This document shows, piece after piece, positions 8,723-17,728 of a stretch of DNA of 64,000 bases. How positions within the stretch are numbered: position 1 is the stretch's first letter; every line of letters begins with the position of its first letter. The position numbers and the translations under genes were made by a program. Location of the stretch: the NCBI RefSeq assembly GCF_016745235.1, contig NZ_JAELVM010000003.1, forward strand, positions 806,001 to 870,000, written 5' to 3'. The notes beneath the pieces are model-generated. The model saw only the letters and a program-made list of their open reading frames with translations. It had not been told where the DNA came from and did not search any database. Origin of the DNA: Chryseobacterium endalhagicum (GTDB lineage Bacteria; Bacteroidota; Bacteroidia; Flavobacteriales; Weeksellaceae).

Positions 8723-9769
8723 ATGAAAGATGTAAAGATCGCGTTTAGAAAACCCATATATCCTGTTTCAGAAGCATTACAGCAGTATCTGGAAAAGCAT
8801 AACAGAACCACCAAGATTCAGTTTTTATATGAAGACCTGCTCAGGTTCAGCGACAGTGTGAGGATTCTTGATAAGGAGGGCAAAGATACTTTGTGGCTTG
8901 GTGTATTGTATTCTGAATATGAATTTAAAGAAATAGAAGCCAATTTAAACAAGATCTACACGCTTCTTCATTCTGATGGAGACGAAGCTACTCTGCCCTA
9001 TCTGAAAGTAGATACCATCGACTTCTGCACCTTTGGAAACTCCAAACCTTTCCGGATCCGGGTGAGGAATATTCTCAACGACAATCATACCAATTTTTAT
9101 ATTAAACAGGCCGATGCTTCCCGCATCTACGGACTGGAAATTGAAGACCTGCTTTCACCCAACCGGATTAACTTTCTGATTTACAAAAACACCCTGATTG
9201 AAGAGCATATCCTGGGAATTCCCGGTGATGTTTTTATTCAGAATCATTTGCACAAGTGTACGGAACTGGAGAAAGCACAGATTTCCAAGGAATTTGTAAA
9301 ATTCAATGAGCGCTGCCTTATTGGGCTGCTTGGTGATATGCGTTCTTATAATTATGTGATTATTCCTATTCACGATTTCGATCAGGTTATTTACAGAATC
9401 CGCCCCATAGATTTTGACCAGCAAAGTTATGAAGGCAATCTGAAAGTTTATCTTCCCCAGTATTTCAAAGAAAACAGCGTGATGGTGAATATGGTCCTGG
9501 AAAAACTGAAGCCCAATTCCATAGAACAGTATCGGAAAGAAGTCCGTTCCCAAATTGTAAAAAGAGTGACCAGCAGCAGAAGCAGATTCGATGAACTTAT
9601 TTCTATTATGAAAAAAGAAGATATTGCCCCGGAAGCCAATGTTACAGAGCTGAAAACAGCTTTGCAGAAACTCACCTACGACGTCAATTTCAAGTATTGC
9701 AAAACCATGGGAGATATTATAGAAACGGGAATAAATTTTGTTCTCCGGAATTATAAGAAAGCCTATTAA
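8723..9769 (+). CDS. unrecognised protein with kinase-like motifs beside tssBC
   Basis: 348 residues, no signal peptide or membrane segment. I do not recognise a named family. Motif order resembles atypical kinases (HipA/CotH/APH type): FYIKQAD with K128 as a candidate ATP-contacting lysine, GDMRSYN at 204-210 with D205 and N210 in the D-x4-N spacing of catalytic loops, and RPIDFDQ at 227-233 as a candidate DFG-equivalent metal site. The kinase reading is inference from these motifs only. The N-terminal ~100 residues look like a separate alpha/beta domain. It is transcribed divergently from tssB-tssC, so a T6SS-related role is possible. Confidence 0.6.
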   Translation: MKDVKIAFRKPIYPVSEALQQYLEKHNRTTKIQFLYEDLLRFSDSVRILDKEGKDTLWLGVLYSEYEFKEIEANLNKIYTLLHSDGDEATLPYLKVDTIDFCTFGNSKPFRIRVRNILNDNHTNFYIKQADASRIYGLEIEDLLSPNRINFLIYKNTLIEEHILGIPGDVFIQNHLHKCTELEKAQISKEFVKFNERCLIGLLGDMRSYNYVIIPIHDFDQVIYRIRPIDFDQQSYEGNLKVYLPQYFKENSVMVNMVLEKLKPNSIEQYRKEVRSQIVKRVTSSRSRFDELISIMKKEDIAPEANVTELKTALQKLTYDVNFKYCKTMGDIIETGINFVLRNYKKAY

Positions 9770-10230
9770 AAGAAAGCAAACTTGCTCAAAGGTGACGCAT
9801 TTTTTTGTGACTAAGCATCCAATAGCATTGTTGATGTGATAAGCGTAATTTCAACCAATAGCTTCATCAATGGCACAGCCATCTTCTTTGCTTTCCTCTG
9901 ATAAAGCGATTTGTTAGATAAGCTTTACGTATAATAATTCTGCATTTTTATATATGCAAAGCTTTTGTTGAATCCCGGGGGTTGTAACAGATGATAAAAT
10001 GTAAACTTCATTAAGGATTTAACGCAAAGTTTCATTATAATATTGCATATTTTAAGGTGGCAAAGACGGAATCAATTATCATTGATTTGATTAAGCAGAC
10101 GTATCATCCATTCGCTTCATCAGTAACGAAGTCGAACTCTTTGCATTCCTTTAAATTCAACATCGTCTAAAGTAAATCTTCGTCAAAAAAAATTATAAAA
10201 TTTACCCTGCAAAGTTTTCATAAATATACG
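9770..10230. other. long intergenic region, no gene seen
   Basis: About 460 AT-rich bases between two converging genes. No frame looks like a protein and no RNA family is recognised. CCAATAGC recurs (near 9829 and 9858) and pieces such as AACGCAAAG look like decayed interspersed repeat. Function unknown. Confidence 0.4.
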
Positions 10231-10256
10231 AAAAGGCTGTCCCTTTTGAGACAGCC
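10231..10256 (-). terminator. terminator of the first M13 peptidase gene
   Basis: Stem GGCTGTC/GACAGCC with an 8-nt loop, followed by TTTTCG on the minus strand, 31 bp after the stop of the minus-strand gene. Confidence 0.8.
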
Positions 10257-10286
10257 CCATTTCTTTTCTAACAATTTCCGGTGATT

Positions 10287-12383
10287 CTACCAGATTTTTA
10301 TCCTGTCCTGAGGAGCTTTGTACATTTTGTCTCCAGGTTTAATATCGAATGCCCTGCTAAATGCATCCTGATTTACCAGCGGACCGAATGCCCTGAACAC
10401 TCCCGGAGAGTGCGGGTCTGTCTTCACCTGGTTAATCATATACTGATCCGTTGATTTTGTTCTCCAAACCGTTGCCCAGCTCATAAAGAATCTCTGATCC
10501 TGCGTAAATCCGCTGATCTTCCCCGGATTTCCTTTGTCTTTTAAATACATCTGAAGAGCATCATAAGCCACTGCTACGCCACCAAGGTCTCCGATATTTT
10601 CACCGCTTGTGAATTTACCGTTCACAAAGCTTCCTTTTACCGGTTCGTAGGCGCTGTACTGGGCGGCTAGCTGGCCTACCTTGGCATCAAAGTTCTTACG
10701 GTCTGCATCCGTCCACCAGTTATTAAGATTTCCGTCTCCGTCAAAACGTGATCCGCTGTCATCAAATCCATGAGAGATTTCGTGACCGATTACAGCTCCG
10801 ATACCTCCGAAATTCACTGCAGCATCTGCTTTAGGGTTATAGAAAGGAGGCTGAAGGATCGCTGCAGGGAAAACAATTTCGTTGTTTGAACCGTTGTAGT
10901 AAGCATTTACCGTTTGCGGAGTCATTCCCCATTCTGTTTTGTCTACAGGCTTTCCAACTTTATCAAGGCTTTTCTGATACTGCCATGCAGCTACATTCTG
11001 AAGATTGGAATATAAAGTCGCTCCCTGTTTTGGAGATCCAACTTTTAACTTAGTATAATCTTTCCATTTATCCGGATAAGCGATCTTGACTGTAAATTTG
11101 GAAAGTTTCTCCTGAGCTTTAACTTTGGTTACCGCAGACATCCAGTCCATATCATTAATATGCTGCTTGAATGATTTTAAAAGGTAATCAATATAAGTTT
11201 CCATCTGGGATTTTGCTTCCGGGGTGAAATATTTTTCAACATATAATTTACCGAAAGCCTCACCAAGAACACCATTAACAAGAGTAAGTCCTCTTTTGTC
11301 CATCGGACGCTGCTCTTTCTGGCCCTGAAGATATTTGGAATAGAAATCAAATCTGATCTGCTCCAGATTATCATCCAGATTGCTGGCATTTCCGTTGATT
11401 AAATGATATTTTAAATAGTCTTTCAGCAGCGGAAGGTTCTTATCCGTGATGAACTGATCCATATTCTGATAATATTTCAGTTCCCCGATAATCACTCTGT
11501 CCGTATTCACACCTGCATCCTTCAGGTAATTTGCCAGATTGACATTTTTAACCAGCCCTGAAAGTTCAGTTACGTTTTTGGGATTGTATCTTAAATTGGC
11601 ATCTCTGTTCTGCTCCAGCGTCAGCAGGTAGTTGGCCAGCTGTTTTTCAAAATCCACGACATTTTGTGCAGCCTGTGCTGAATTTTTATGCCCCAGAACT
11701 CCAAATAATTTTCCTACATACGTCTGATATTCCGCTAATGTTTTGGTATTGGCATCATTTACTTTCTGATAGTAATCTCTTCCCAATCCAAGATCCGGGC
11801 CGCCAAGATACACTGTATTCATTTTAGAGTTCTTCATATCTGCACCTACTCTCCATCCGTAGAAAGAATTGTCGCCTAATTTCGTAGCTTCAAGGAGATA
11901 TTTCTGCAGATCATTAAGGTTTTTGATCGCTTCAATTTTGGCTAAATCTCCTTTGACAGGAGCCAGCCCATCAGCATTTCTTTTGTTCACATCCATGAAA
12001 GATGCATAAAGGTTCTGGATCTTCTGACCTTCTGAACCTTCAGAATAGGTTTCGGATAAAATGGTGTTCAGAATATCCAGTGAAGCATCATCCACATTCT
12101 CTCTCAACGCATTGAAAGAACCCCAGCTTGCTTTATCGGAAGGAATCTGGGTTGTTTTTACCCAATTCCCGTTCACATAGCTAAAAAAATCATCCTGCGG
12201 GCGTACATTTTTATCCATATAAGATAAATTGATCCCTTCCTCTTTTACTTCTTCTTTCATAGGCTCTGCAGCAGTTACGGTAGTTTCTGTTTTAGTTTCT
12301 GTACCTGCCGTTTTCGCCGTTCCGCATGAGTTTAAAAATACAACGCCGGAAAGAGCAAGTATCCCAATATTTAGCTTTTTCAT
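10287..12383 (-). CDS. M13 family zinc metallopeptidase, lipoprotein form
   Basis: 698 residues, a neprilysin/PepO-type endopeptidase. The signal peptide ends in a lipobox (VFLNSC), so the enzyme is likely envelope-anchored. The N-terminal M13 domain begins with DKNVRPQDDFFSYVNGNWVK. Zinc site: H534-E535-x2-H538 in VIGHEISHGFDD and E595 in GENIGDLGG. The C terminus APQDRIKIW is typical of the family, where the last tryptophan is conserved. A close paralogue lies directly upstream in the same orientation. It probably degrades oligopeptides in the periplasm. Confidence 0.93.
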   Translation of the reverse strand: MKKLNIGILALSGVVFLNSCGTAKTAGTETKTETTVTAAEPMKEEVKEEGINLSYMDKNVRPQDDFFSYVNGNWVKTTQIPSDKASWGSFNALRENVDDASLDILNTILSETYSEGSEGQKIQNLYASFMDVNKRNADGLAPVKGDLAKIEAIKNLNDLQKYLLEATKLGDNSFYGWRVGADMKNSKMNTVYLGGPDLGLGRDYYQKVNDANTKTLAEYQTYVGKLFGVLGHKNSAQAAQNVVDFEKQLANYLLTLEQNRDANLRYNPKNVTELSGLVKNVNLANYLKDAGVNTDRVIIGELKYYQNMDQFITDKNLPLLKDYLKYHLINGNASNLDDNLEQIRFDFYSKYLQGQKEQRPMDKRGLTLVNGVLGEAFGKLYVEKYFTPEAKSQMETYIDYLLKSFKQHINDMDWMSAVTKVKAQEKLSKFTVKIAYPDKWKDYTKLKVGSPKQGATLYSNLQNVAAWQYQKSLDKVGKPVDKTEWGMTPQTVNAYYNGSNNEIVFPAAILQPPFYNPKADAAVNFGGIGAVIGHEISHGFDDSGSRFDGDGNLNNWWTDADRKNFDAKVGQLAAQYSAYEPVKGSFVNGKFTSGENIGDLGGVAVAYDALQMYLKDKGNPGKISGFTQDQRFFMSWATVWRTKSTDQYMINQVKTDPHSPGVFRAFGPLVNQDAFSRAFDIKPGDKMYKAPQDRIKIW

Positions 12384-12725
12384 TAAAAATTATTTAGATT
12401 ATATCAAATATACAAACTTTGATGATAAGTGATTAATGATAATTGATAAAGAGTTTTCGAGGTGCGAGTTTCGGGGTTTTCGGGTTTTGAGTTTCGGGTT
12501 GCGGGTTTTGAAGTTGCGGGTTGCTAGTTTTGGGTTTGAGAGTATTTGGGGTTAGAGAATGGTAACGTTTTTGAGTAAAAAGCAATCTTGAAATCAATAG
12601 CTCATAACCCGAAACCCGAAACTCGCAGCCCGTAACTCGTAACTCGAAACTAGCAACTCCAAAACCAGCAACCCGAAACTCGAACCCCTCACCTGCAACC
12701 TAACATCTGCCACCTGCCACCTAAA
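12384..12725. repeat. intergenic inverted word-repeat element (family A, second copy)
   Basis: About 12452-12722 between the two M13 peptidase genes. The left arm is made of GTTTCGGGTT/GCGGGTT words, the right arm of AACCCGAAAC/CTCGAAAC words. The centre at about 12527-12609 (TTTTGGGTTTGAGAG ... TTTTTGAGTAAAA ... GAAATCAATAGCTCATAA) matches, in reverse complement, the centre of the element at 1392-1672. No coding content. Confidence 0.72.
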
Positions 12726-12755
12726 AAAACAAAAACCGCCCATTGCTGAGCGGTT
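12726..12755 (-). terminator. terminator of the second M13 peptidase gene
   Basis: Stem AACCGC/GCGGTT about 19 bp after the stop of the minus-strand gene, followed on that strand by TTTTTGTTTTTTT. Confidence 0.8.
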
Positions 12756-12773
12756 CGTTATTGTTACCGGATG

Positions 12774-14831
12774 TTACCAGATCTTGATTCTGTCTTCCGG
12801 AGTTTTGTATAGTTTGTCTCCTTGTTTTACGTCGAATGCTTTGTAGAAAGCGTCAACGTTGATAAGCGGACCAAAGCTTCTGAAATATCCCGGAGAATGC
12901 GGGTCAGTTTTCACCTGGTTGATCATATATTTTTCGCTGGATAAGGTTCTCCAAACGGTTGCCCAGCTCAGGAAGAATCTCTGATCCTGAGAGAATCCAC
13001 TGATTTTCCCTGGATTTCCTTTATCTTTCAGGTACATCTGAAGCGCATCGTAAGCGATATTTACCCCTCCTAAGTCAGCGATATTTTCACCGTTTGTGAA
13101 AGTACCGTTCACGAAAGTTCCTTTTACCGGCTCGTATTTGTCATATTGAGCGGCCAGGGCTTTTGTTGCTTTTTCGAAGTTGGCTTTATCTTCCGGAGTC
13201 CACCAGTCTACAAGGTTTCCGTCTGCATCAAACTGCGCTCCTGAATCATCAAATCCGTGGCTCATTTCGTGACCGATAACTGCACCGATTCCTCCGAAAT
13301 TCACAGCAGCATCAGCTTTAGGATTGAAGAAAGGCGGCTGAAGGATAGCAGCAGGGAATACAATCTCATTATTTACCGGATTGTAGTAAGCATTTACCGT
13401 CTGCGGCGTCATACCCCATTCTGTTTTGTCAACAGCTTTCCCGATTTTTGCAAGATCTTTGTTGTATTGCCATTCTGTGATATTCTGAAGGTTACCGTAT
13501 AGGCTTCCTCCTTTAGCTTCAGAAACAATATCCAGTTTTGAATAATCTTTCCATTTGTCCGGATAAGCTACTTTTACGGTAAACTTGTTCAGTTTGTTCA
13601 TTGCTTTTTCCTTCGTTGTAGAAGACATCCACGCCAGGTTATTGATGTGAACGGCGAAGCTTTTCTTTAAATAATCAATCAGTTCCACCATCTGAGCTTT
13701 AGCTTCAGCCGGGAAATATTTTTCAACGTATAGTTTTCCGAAAGCTTCCCCAAGGGTACCGTTGATCAACTCAAATCCTCTCTTGTTCAATGCTCTCTGC
13801 TCCTGCTGGCCTCTTAAATATTTACCATAGAAGGCAAATTTCGTGTTTCCAAGGTTTTCGCTCAGGTAAGAAGCACTTCCGTGGATCATGTGGAATTTCA
13901 AATAATCCTTAATCACAGGAAGATTCTGAGCATTCACTAATTTATCGAAATCTTTATAGTACCCGATTTCCCCGATGATCACTTTATCAGCGCTTACTCC
14001 AACTTTTTTAAGATAAGCAGGAATATCCACCCCTTTTACCAATGTTGAAAGTTCAGCCATTGTTCTTGGGTTGTACTGAAGCGTATTGTCACGGCTCTGC
14101 TCGTTCGTCAGATACGTTTTAGCAATGCTTTTTTCGTAATCAACGATTCCTTTAGCGGCAGCATCAGCATTTTTGTAGCCTAATTCTTTAAGCATAGAAG
14201 CTACATACTTCTGATATTCAGCAAGAGCCTCTGTATTTTTTTCGTTTACTTTCTGATAGTAATCTCTTCCTAATCCTAAAGAAGCATTTCCTAAGTAAAC
14301 GGCATTCATTTTAGAGTCTTTCAGATCTGCATCCACACCCCATCCGTAGAATGTATTTTCTCCGTCTTTGGTCACAGAAATCAGATAATTCTGAAGGTCT
14401 GCAAGATTTTTAATGGCATCAATTTTATTCAGGTTTTCCTGGATAGGCTTGATTCCATCAGCGTTTCTTTTCTGCATGTTCATATAAGTAGCATACAGAT
14501 CCTGGATCTTTTTACCCTCGCTTCCGTCAGCAAATTTATCTTTCAGAAGAGAGTTCAGAATAGTCATTGAGTTGTTGTCTGTATCTTCAGCCAGTTTATT
14601 GAAACTTCCCCAAGTTGGCTTATCGGAAGGAATTTTGGCTGTTTTCATCCAGGTTCCGCTTACGTAATTGTAAAAGTCATCCTGTGGACGTACAGAAGTA
14701 TCCATAAGGCTAATATCCAAGCCTTTATCTGTGCTGTTAACTGCTGTTTTCACGGCTTTAGCCTGTCCGTTCACTGTATTCAGCGAGCAAACTCCTGCCA
14801 ATAAAAACAAAGAAAGCGTTAGTTTTTTCAT
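12774..14831 (-). CDS. M13 family zinc metallopeptidase, secreted form
   Basis: 685 residues, paralogue of the gene downstream: the last 168 residues align without gaps. Zinc ligands and catalytic Glu: H521-E522-x2-H525 in VIGHEMSHGFDD, plus E582 in GENIADLGG. The N terminus is a standard signal peptide ending near NGQA; its only cysteine is not in a lipobox, so this copy should be soluble in the periplasm or secreted, unlike its lipoprotein neighbour. The repeat-filled 390-bp gap and the terminator suggest separate transcription. Confidence 0.93.
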   Translation of the reverse strand: MKKLTLSLFLLAGVCSLNTVNGQAKAVKTAVNSTDKGLDISLMDTSVRPQDDFYNYVSGTWMKTAKIPSDKPTWGSFNKLAEDTDNNSMTILNSLLKDKFADGSEGKKIQDLYATYMNMQKRNADGIKPIQENLNKIDAIKNLADLQNYLISVTKDGENTFYGWGVDADLKDSKMNAVYLGNASLGLGRDYYQKVNEKNTEALAEYQKYVASMLKELGYKNADAAAKGIVDYEKSIAKTYLTNEQSRDNTLQYNPRTMAELSTLVKGVDIPAYLKKVGVSADKVIIGEIGYYKDFDKLVNAQNLPVIKDYLKFHMIHGSASYLSENLGNTKFAFYGKYLRGQQEQRALNKRGFELINGTLGEAFGKLYVEKYFPAEAKAQMVELIDYLKKSFAVHINNLAWMSSTTKEKAMNKLNKFTVKVAYPDKWKDYSKLDIVSEAKGGSLYGNLQNITEWQYNKDLAKIGKAVDKTEWGMTPQTVNAYYNPVNNEIVFPAAILQPPFFNPKADAAVNFGGIGAVIGHEMSHGFDDSGAQFDADGNLVDWWTPEDKANFEKATKALAAQYDKYEPVKGTFVNGTFTNGENIADLGGVNIAYDALQMYLKDKGNPGKISGFSQDQRFFLSWATVWRTLSSEKYMINQVKTDPHSPGYFRSFGPLINVDAFYKAFDVKQGDKLYKTPEDRIKIW

Positions 14832-14946
14832 TATGATAGCAATTTTTTGTTATATGTCTGTCTTTTTTAGAATTTGTTACGATTCTTTTTAATAAAAATT
14901 CAACAGGTCTCAATATGGATTGTATTAAACCTTAATAGTTAAAAAT

Positions 14947-16197
14947 TTATTCTGAAATTAATAATCCCACCAGATCCTGGATGATCTTCTGTGAAACAAA
15001 ATTCATGAAATCAAGCCGGTCTAAATGAGGCATGTACAACTTTGAGGTAACTTCCCTGTCTTTGATCCTGATGGTATAGAAAACGGTTCCCACTTCTTTT
15101 CCGTCCTCTCCTTTTCCCGGACCTGCCACGCCTGTTGTGGAAAGGGAAATATCGGTGTCAAACAGTTTCTGGCAGCCAAGCGCCATTTCAGCGGCAACCT
15201 GCTCGCTTACCACAGTAAACTGATCTACTGTATCTTTGGAAACCTTTAAAATCTCAATTTTCTTTTCGGTAGCATACGGCACGATCCCGCCGAGAAAGTA
15301 TTGGGAACTTCCGGAATTGGATGTGATCATTTTTGCGAGCTCACCACCCGTACAGCTTTCTGCTGTTGAAATCGTAAGTTTTCTCTCGATAAGAAGTTCT
15401 GCCAGTATTTTTTCTATTTTGTCCTCAGTCACGGCAATGACATGACCTTCCACAAGGGGAAGAAGTTTCCGGATCTCATCCTCAGCCTGCTGTTTCAAAG
15501 CCTCTTCGTTATCTCCTGATGCTGTAATCCTCAGCTTTACACGGGTTCCAACAGGCAGATAAGACAACGCCATATTTTCAGGCAGGGCCAGTTCCCATTC
15601 TTCAATAGTGTCTGCAAGGATACTCTCAGGAATTCCCACTACAGAAACTATTCTTGTGTGGATATAATAAAGGTTGAATTTTTCTTTTAAATAAGGAACA
15701 ATCTGATCTCTGATCAACGGTTTCACTTCATAAGGAACGCCGGGAAGACTGAAAGATAATTTTCCGGCCTGCTCCATCATCATACAGGGTGCAGTTCCGA
15801 AATGGTTCTGAAAAACGGTAGATTTTGTAGGTACGAAAGCCTGTTCTTTATTCCTTTCAAGAATATCGATGCGGCCCCGCTTTTCCATATAATTTTTAAG
15901 GTGATTGAATGTGACCTTATCCAGCGCAATTTCGTCATTGAAATATTCTGCCAGCGCTTTTTTGGTTTTGTCATCCCTTGTCGGACCCAGGCCTCCTGTT
16001 GTAATCACCAGGTCACCCAGCTCAAAAGCAGCTTTTAAAGTAGTTTTAATGGTATCAATCTCATCAGATATTGTGAAGATCTGTGTAACCTGTATGCCAA
16101 TATTTTTAAGCTCGGTAGCTATAAAATTGGAATTGGTATCAACCGTGTTTCCGGAAAGAATTTCATCACCTATAGTAATGAGAACAGCTTTTTCCAT
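14947..16197 (-). CDS. cinA: CinA family nicotinamide-nucleotide amidohydrolase
   Basis: 416 residues. N-terminal MoCF-type domain (ITIGDEILSGNTVDTNSNFI, then VITTGGLGPTRDDKT) joined to a C-terminal CinA/PncC amidase domain (STAESCTGGELAKMI from about 276, TTGVAGPGKGEDGKEVGTV). The family deamidates nicotinamide mononucleotide in NAD salvage and in some members hydrolyses ADP-ribose; the old name is competence/damage-inducible protein. Length is normal and all motifs are present. Single gene. Confidence 0.94.
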   Translation of the reverse strand: MEKAVLITIGDEILSGNTVDTNSNFIATELKNIGIQVTQIFTISDEIDTIKTTLKAAFELGDLVITTGGLGPTRDDKTKKALAEYFNDEIALDKVTFNHLKNYMEKRGRIDILERNKEQAFVPTKSTVFQNHFGTAPCMMMEQAGKLSFSLPGVPYEVKPLIRDQIVPYLKEKFNLYYIHTRIVSVVGIPESILADTIEEWELALPENMALSYLPVGTRVKLRITASGDNEEALKQQAEDEIRKLLPLVEGHVIAVTEDKIEKILAELLIERKLTISTAESCTGGELAKMITSNSGSSQYFLGGIVPYATEKKIEILKVSKDTVDQFTVVSEQVAAEMALGCQKLFDTDISLSTTGVAGPGKGEDGKEVGTVFYTIRIKDREVTSKLYMPHLDRLDFMNFVSQKIIQDLVGLLISE

Positions 16198-16278
16198 ATC
16201 GTAATTCTTGAAAAAAAATCTTCTGCAAAGGACGGTAAAAAAGGTGAATGGGCAAAATAGGTTAGAGGCGAAAAAGAG

Positions 16279-16314
16279 AAAGGGCCAAATCGCTATTCCG
16301 CTCTTTTGCCCTTT
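16279..16314 (-). terminator. probable terminator of the lipocalin gene
   Basis: Stem AAAGGGC/GCCCTTT with a large 22-nt loop, 10 bp after the lipocalin stop on the minus strand. The loop length makes it less certain than others here. Confidence 0.55.
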
Positions 16315-16324
16315 TGTTGTAAAA

Positions 16325-16867
16325 TTACTGGTTATGCTTCACCCAAATAAGCTCATCCGTCTTATAACCAAGCTTTTTTGCTTTTTCAAGGAATCTTTGT
16401 CTGATACTTTCGGGGATGGTTGTCGTACGGGAAAGGATCCAGAGGTATTTTAAACTGCTTCCGGCCACCAGTGCATACTGGTAATCTTCATCAATATCAA
16501 TCACGTTGTAGCCGGCCCATACCGGTTTAAAGAATGAGACTTTCAGGCGGGCTTCAGTTTTATCTTTTACAAACCTGGCTTCCCCAATCGCTTCTTTCCA
16601 TTCCTTTTTAACGTAATTATAGCCTTTGTTGCTGACACGGATGGAACCGTTTGGATTTTCTGAATATTCAGCGGTGACGTTGTCCATATTTCTTTCGAAT
16701 CTGTAATCGAAACGGGCAATTTCGTACCACCTTCCCAAATATTTTTTAGCATCAAAATTACTGACTGCTTTTGCTCCTTTTGGAATACCTGCTGAACAGG
16801 AATGATACAGAATCAGGCCTAAAACACCTAATGTAACCGGAACAGCAATTTTCTGAAAAGTCTTCAT
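16325..16867 (-). CDS. blc: lipocalin Blc-type lipoprotein
   Basis: 180 residues. Signal sequence with a lipobox-like ILYHSC; then the lipocalin signature YLGRWYEIARFDYRFER (G-x-W motif) at about 45-61, GYNYVKKEWKEAIGEARF, and FFKPVWAGYNVIDID typical of bacterial lipocalin Blc. The family binds lysophospholipids or fatty acids in the outer membrane. Monocistronic. Confidence 0.9.
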   Translation of the reverse strand: MKTFQKIAVPVTLGVLGLILYHSCSAGIPKGAKAVSNFDAKKYLGRWYEIARFDYRFERNMDNVTAEYSENPNGSIRVSNKGYNYVKKEWKEAIGEARFVKDKTEARLKVSFFKPVWAGYNVIDIDEDYQYALVAGSSLKYLWILSRTTTIPESIRQRFLEKAKKLGYKTDELIWVKHNQ

Positions 16868-16940
16868 AATGGAATATTTTGCGTGATTGCCATGAAAACT
16901 TCAAAAATAATGCCTTTAAGATGTTAAGGAACAATAAATT

Positions 16941-17675
16941 CTAGGAAAAGACCTTCAGGAAATTGTCCTTAAAGCTGCCTGAAACTTCAATCTCCGTATC
17001 ATCTGAAAGCATTACGGTTCCGCTTTTATGGTAAGATTTTACAAAACCTGCATTGATGATATGGGAACGGTGAACCCTTACAAAAGGATTTTCGAGAAGA
17101 TCATCAAAATGCTTCAGGAATCGGCAAACCATTTTCTTTGAGCCATCGGTAAGATAAACCTGGGTAAAGTTTCCATCTGCCTGCAGCCTTAAAATATCCT
17201 CTGTTTTCACCACATCAAACCCCTGAAGTGTAGGCAGAATGAGCTGCTGTTTTTCGGGTTTTAACTTTAAATTTTCGAGGAGAATTTTATTACGGTTAAG
17301 TTCTTCTTTTTTTTCAAGGCTTTCCGCTACTTTATTAACCGCCAGAATAAGTTCCTGGATATCTATCGGCTTTAAAATATAATAACTGGCAGATTTATTA
17401 AGCGCCTGCAGTGAATATTGGGAAAATGCGGTGATAAAAATAGTTTCGTAGGAAAACTCCTTAGTTGCTTCCAGCACATCAAATGCATTTCCGAACGGCA
17501 TTTCCACATCCAGAAATACCAGTTGCGGCTGTTCTTCAGCGATCAGAGGAACGGCTTCTTTGATATTTTCCGCCTCGCCTACAATTTCTATCTGCGGGCA
17601 GTATTTGGTGAGATAATTCCTAAGGACTTCTCTTGCAATGAGCTCATCGTCTACGATTACGGATTTTATTTTCAT
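16941..17675 (-). CDS. LytTR family response regulator
   Basis: 244 residues. The receiver domain has D9/D10 (VIVDDE), phospho-acceptor D56 (LVFLDVEMP), and K102-like ILKPID. The C-terminal LytTR DNA-binding domain from about 140 shows LRLQADGNFTQVYLTDG and PFVRVHRSHIINAGFV. LytTR proteins bind paired ~9-bp direct repeats two helical turns apart. It is the last gene of an operon with a TPR histidine kinase (first) and a small secreted protein (middle), so the kinase is its likely partner. Confidence 0.93.
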   Translation of the reverse strand: MKIKSVIVDDELIAREVLRNYLTKYCPQIEIVGEAENIKEAVPLIAEEQPQLVFLDVEMPFGNAFDVLEATKEFSYETIFITAFSQYSLQALNKSASYYILKPIDIQELILAVNKVAESLEKKEELNRNKILLENLKLKPEKQQLILPTLQGFDVVKTEDILRLQADGNFTQVYLTDGSKKMVCRFLKHFDDLLENPFVRVHRSHIINAGFVKSYHKSGTVMLSDDTEIEVSGSFKDNFLKVFS

Positions 17676-17692
17676 TTTAAGGGATTAGGTTT

Positions 17693-17719
17693 TAGGGATT
17701 AGGGATTAGGGATTAGGGA
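17693..17719. repeat. short 7-bp tandem repeat (TAGGGAT)n
   Basis: About 3.9 copies of TAGGGAT in the 53-bp gap between the LytTR regulator and the secreted protein gene. Simple repeat, non-coding. Confidence 0.85.
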
Positions 17720-17728
17720 AAGGAAATG

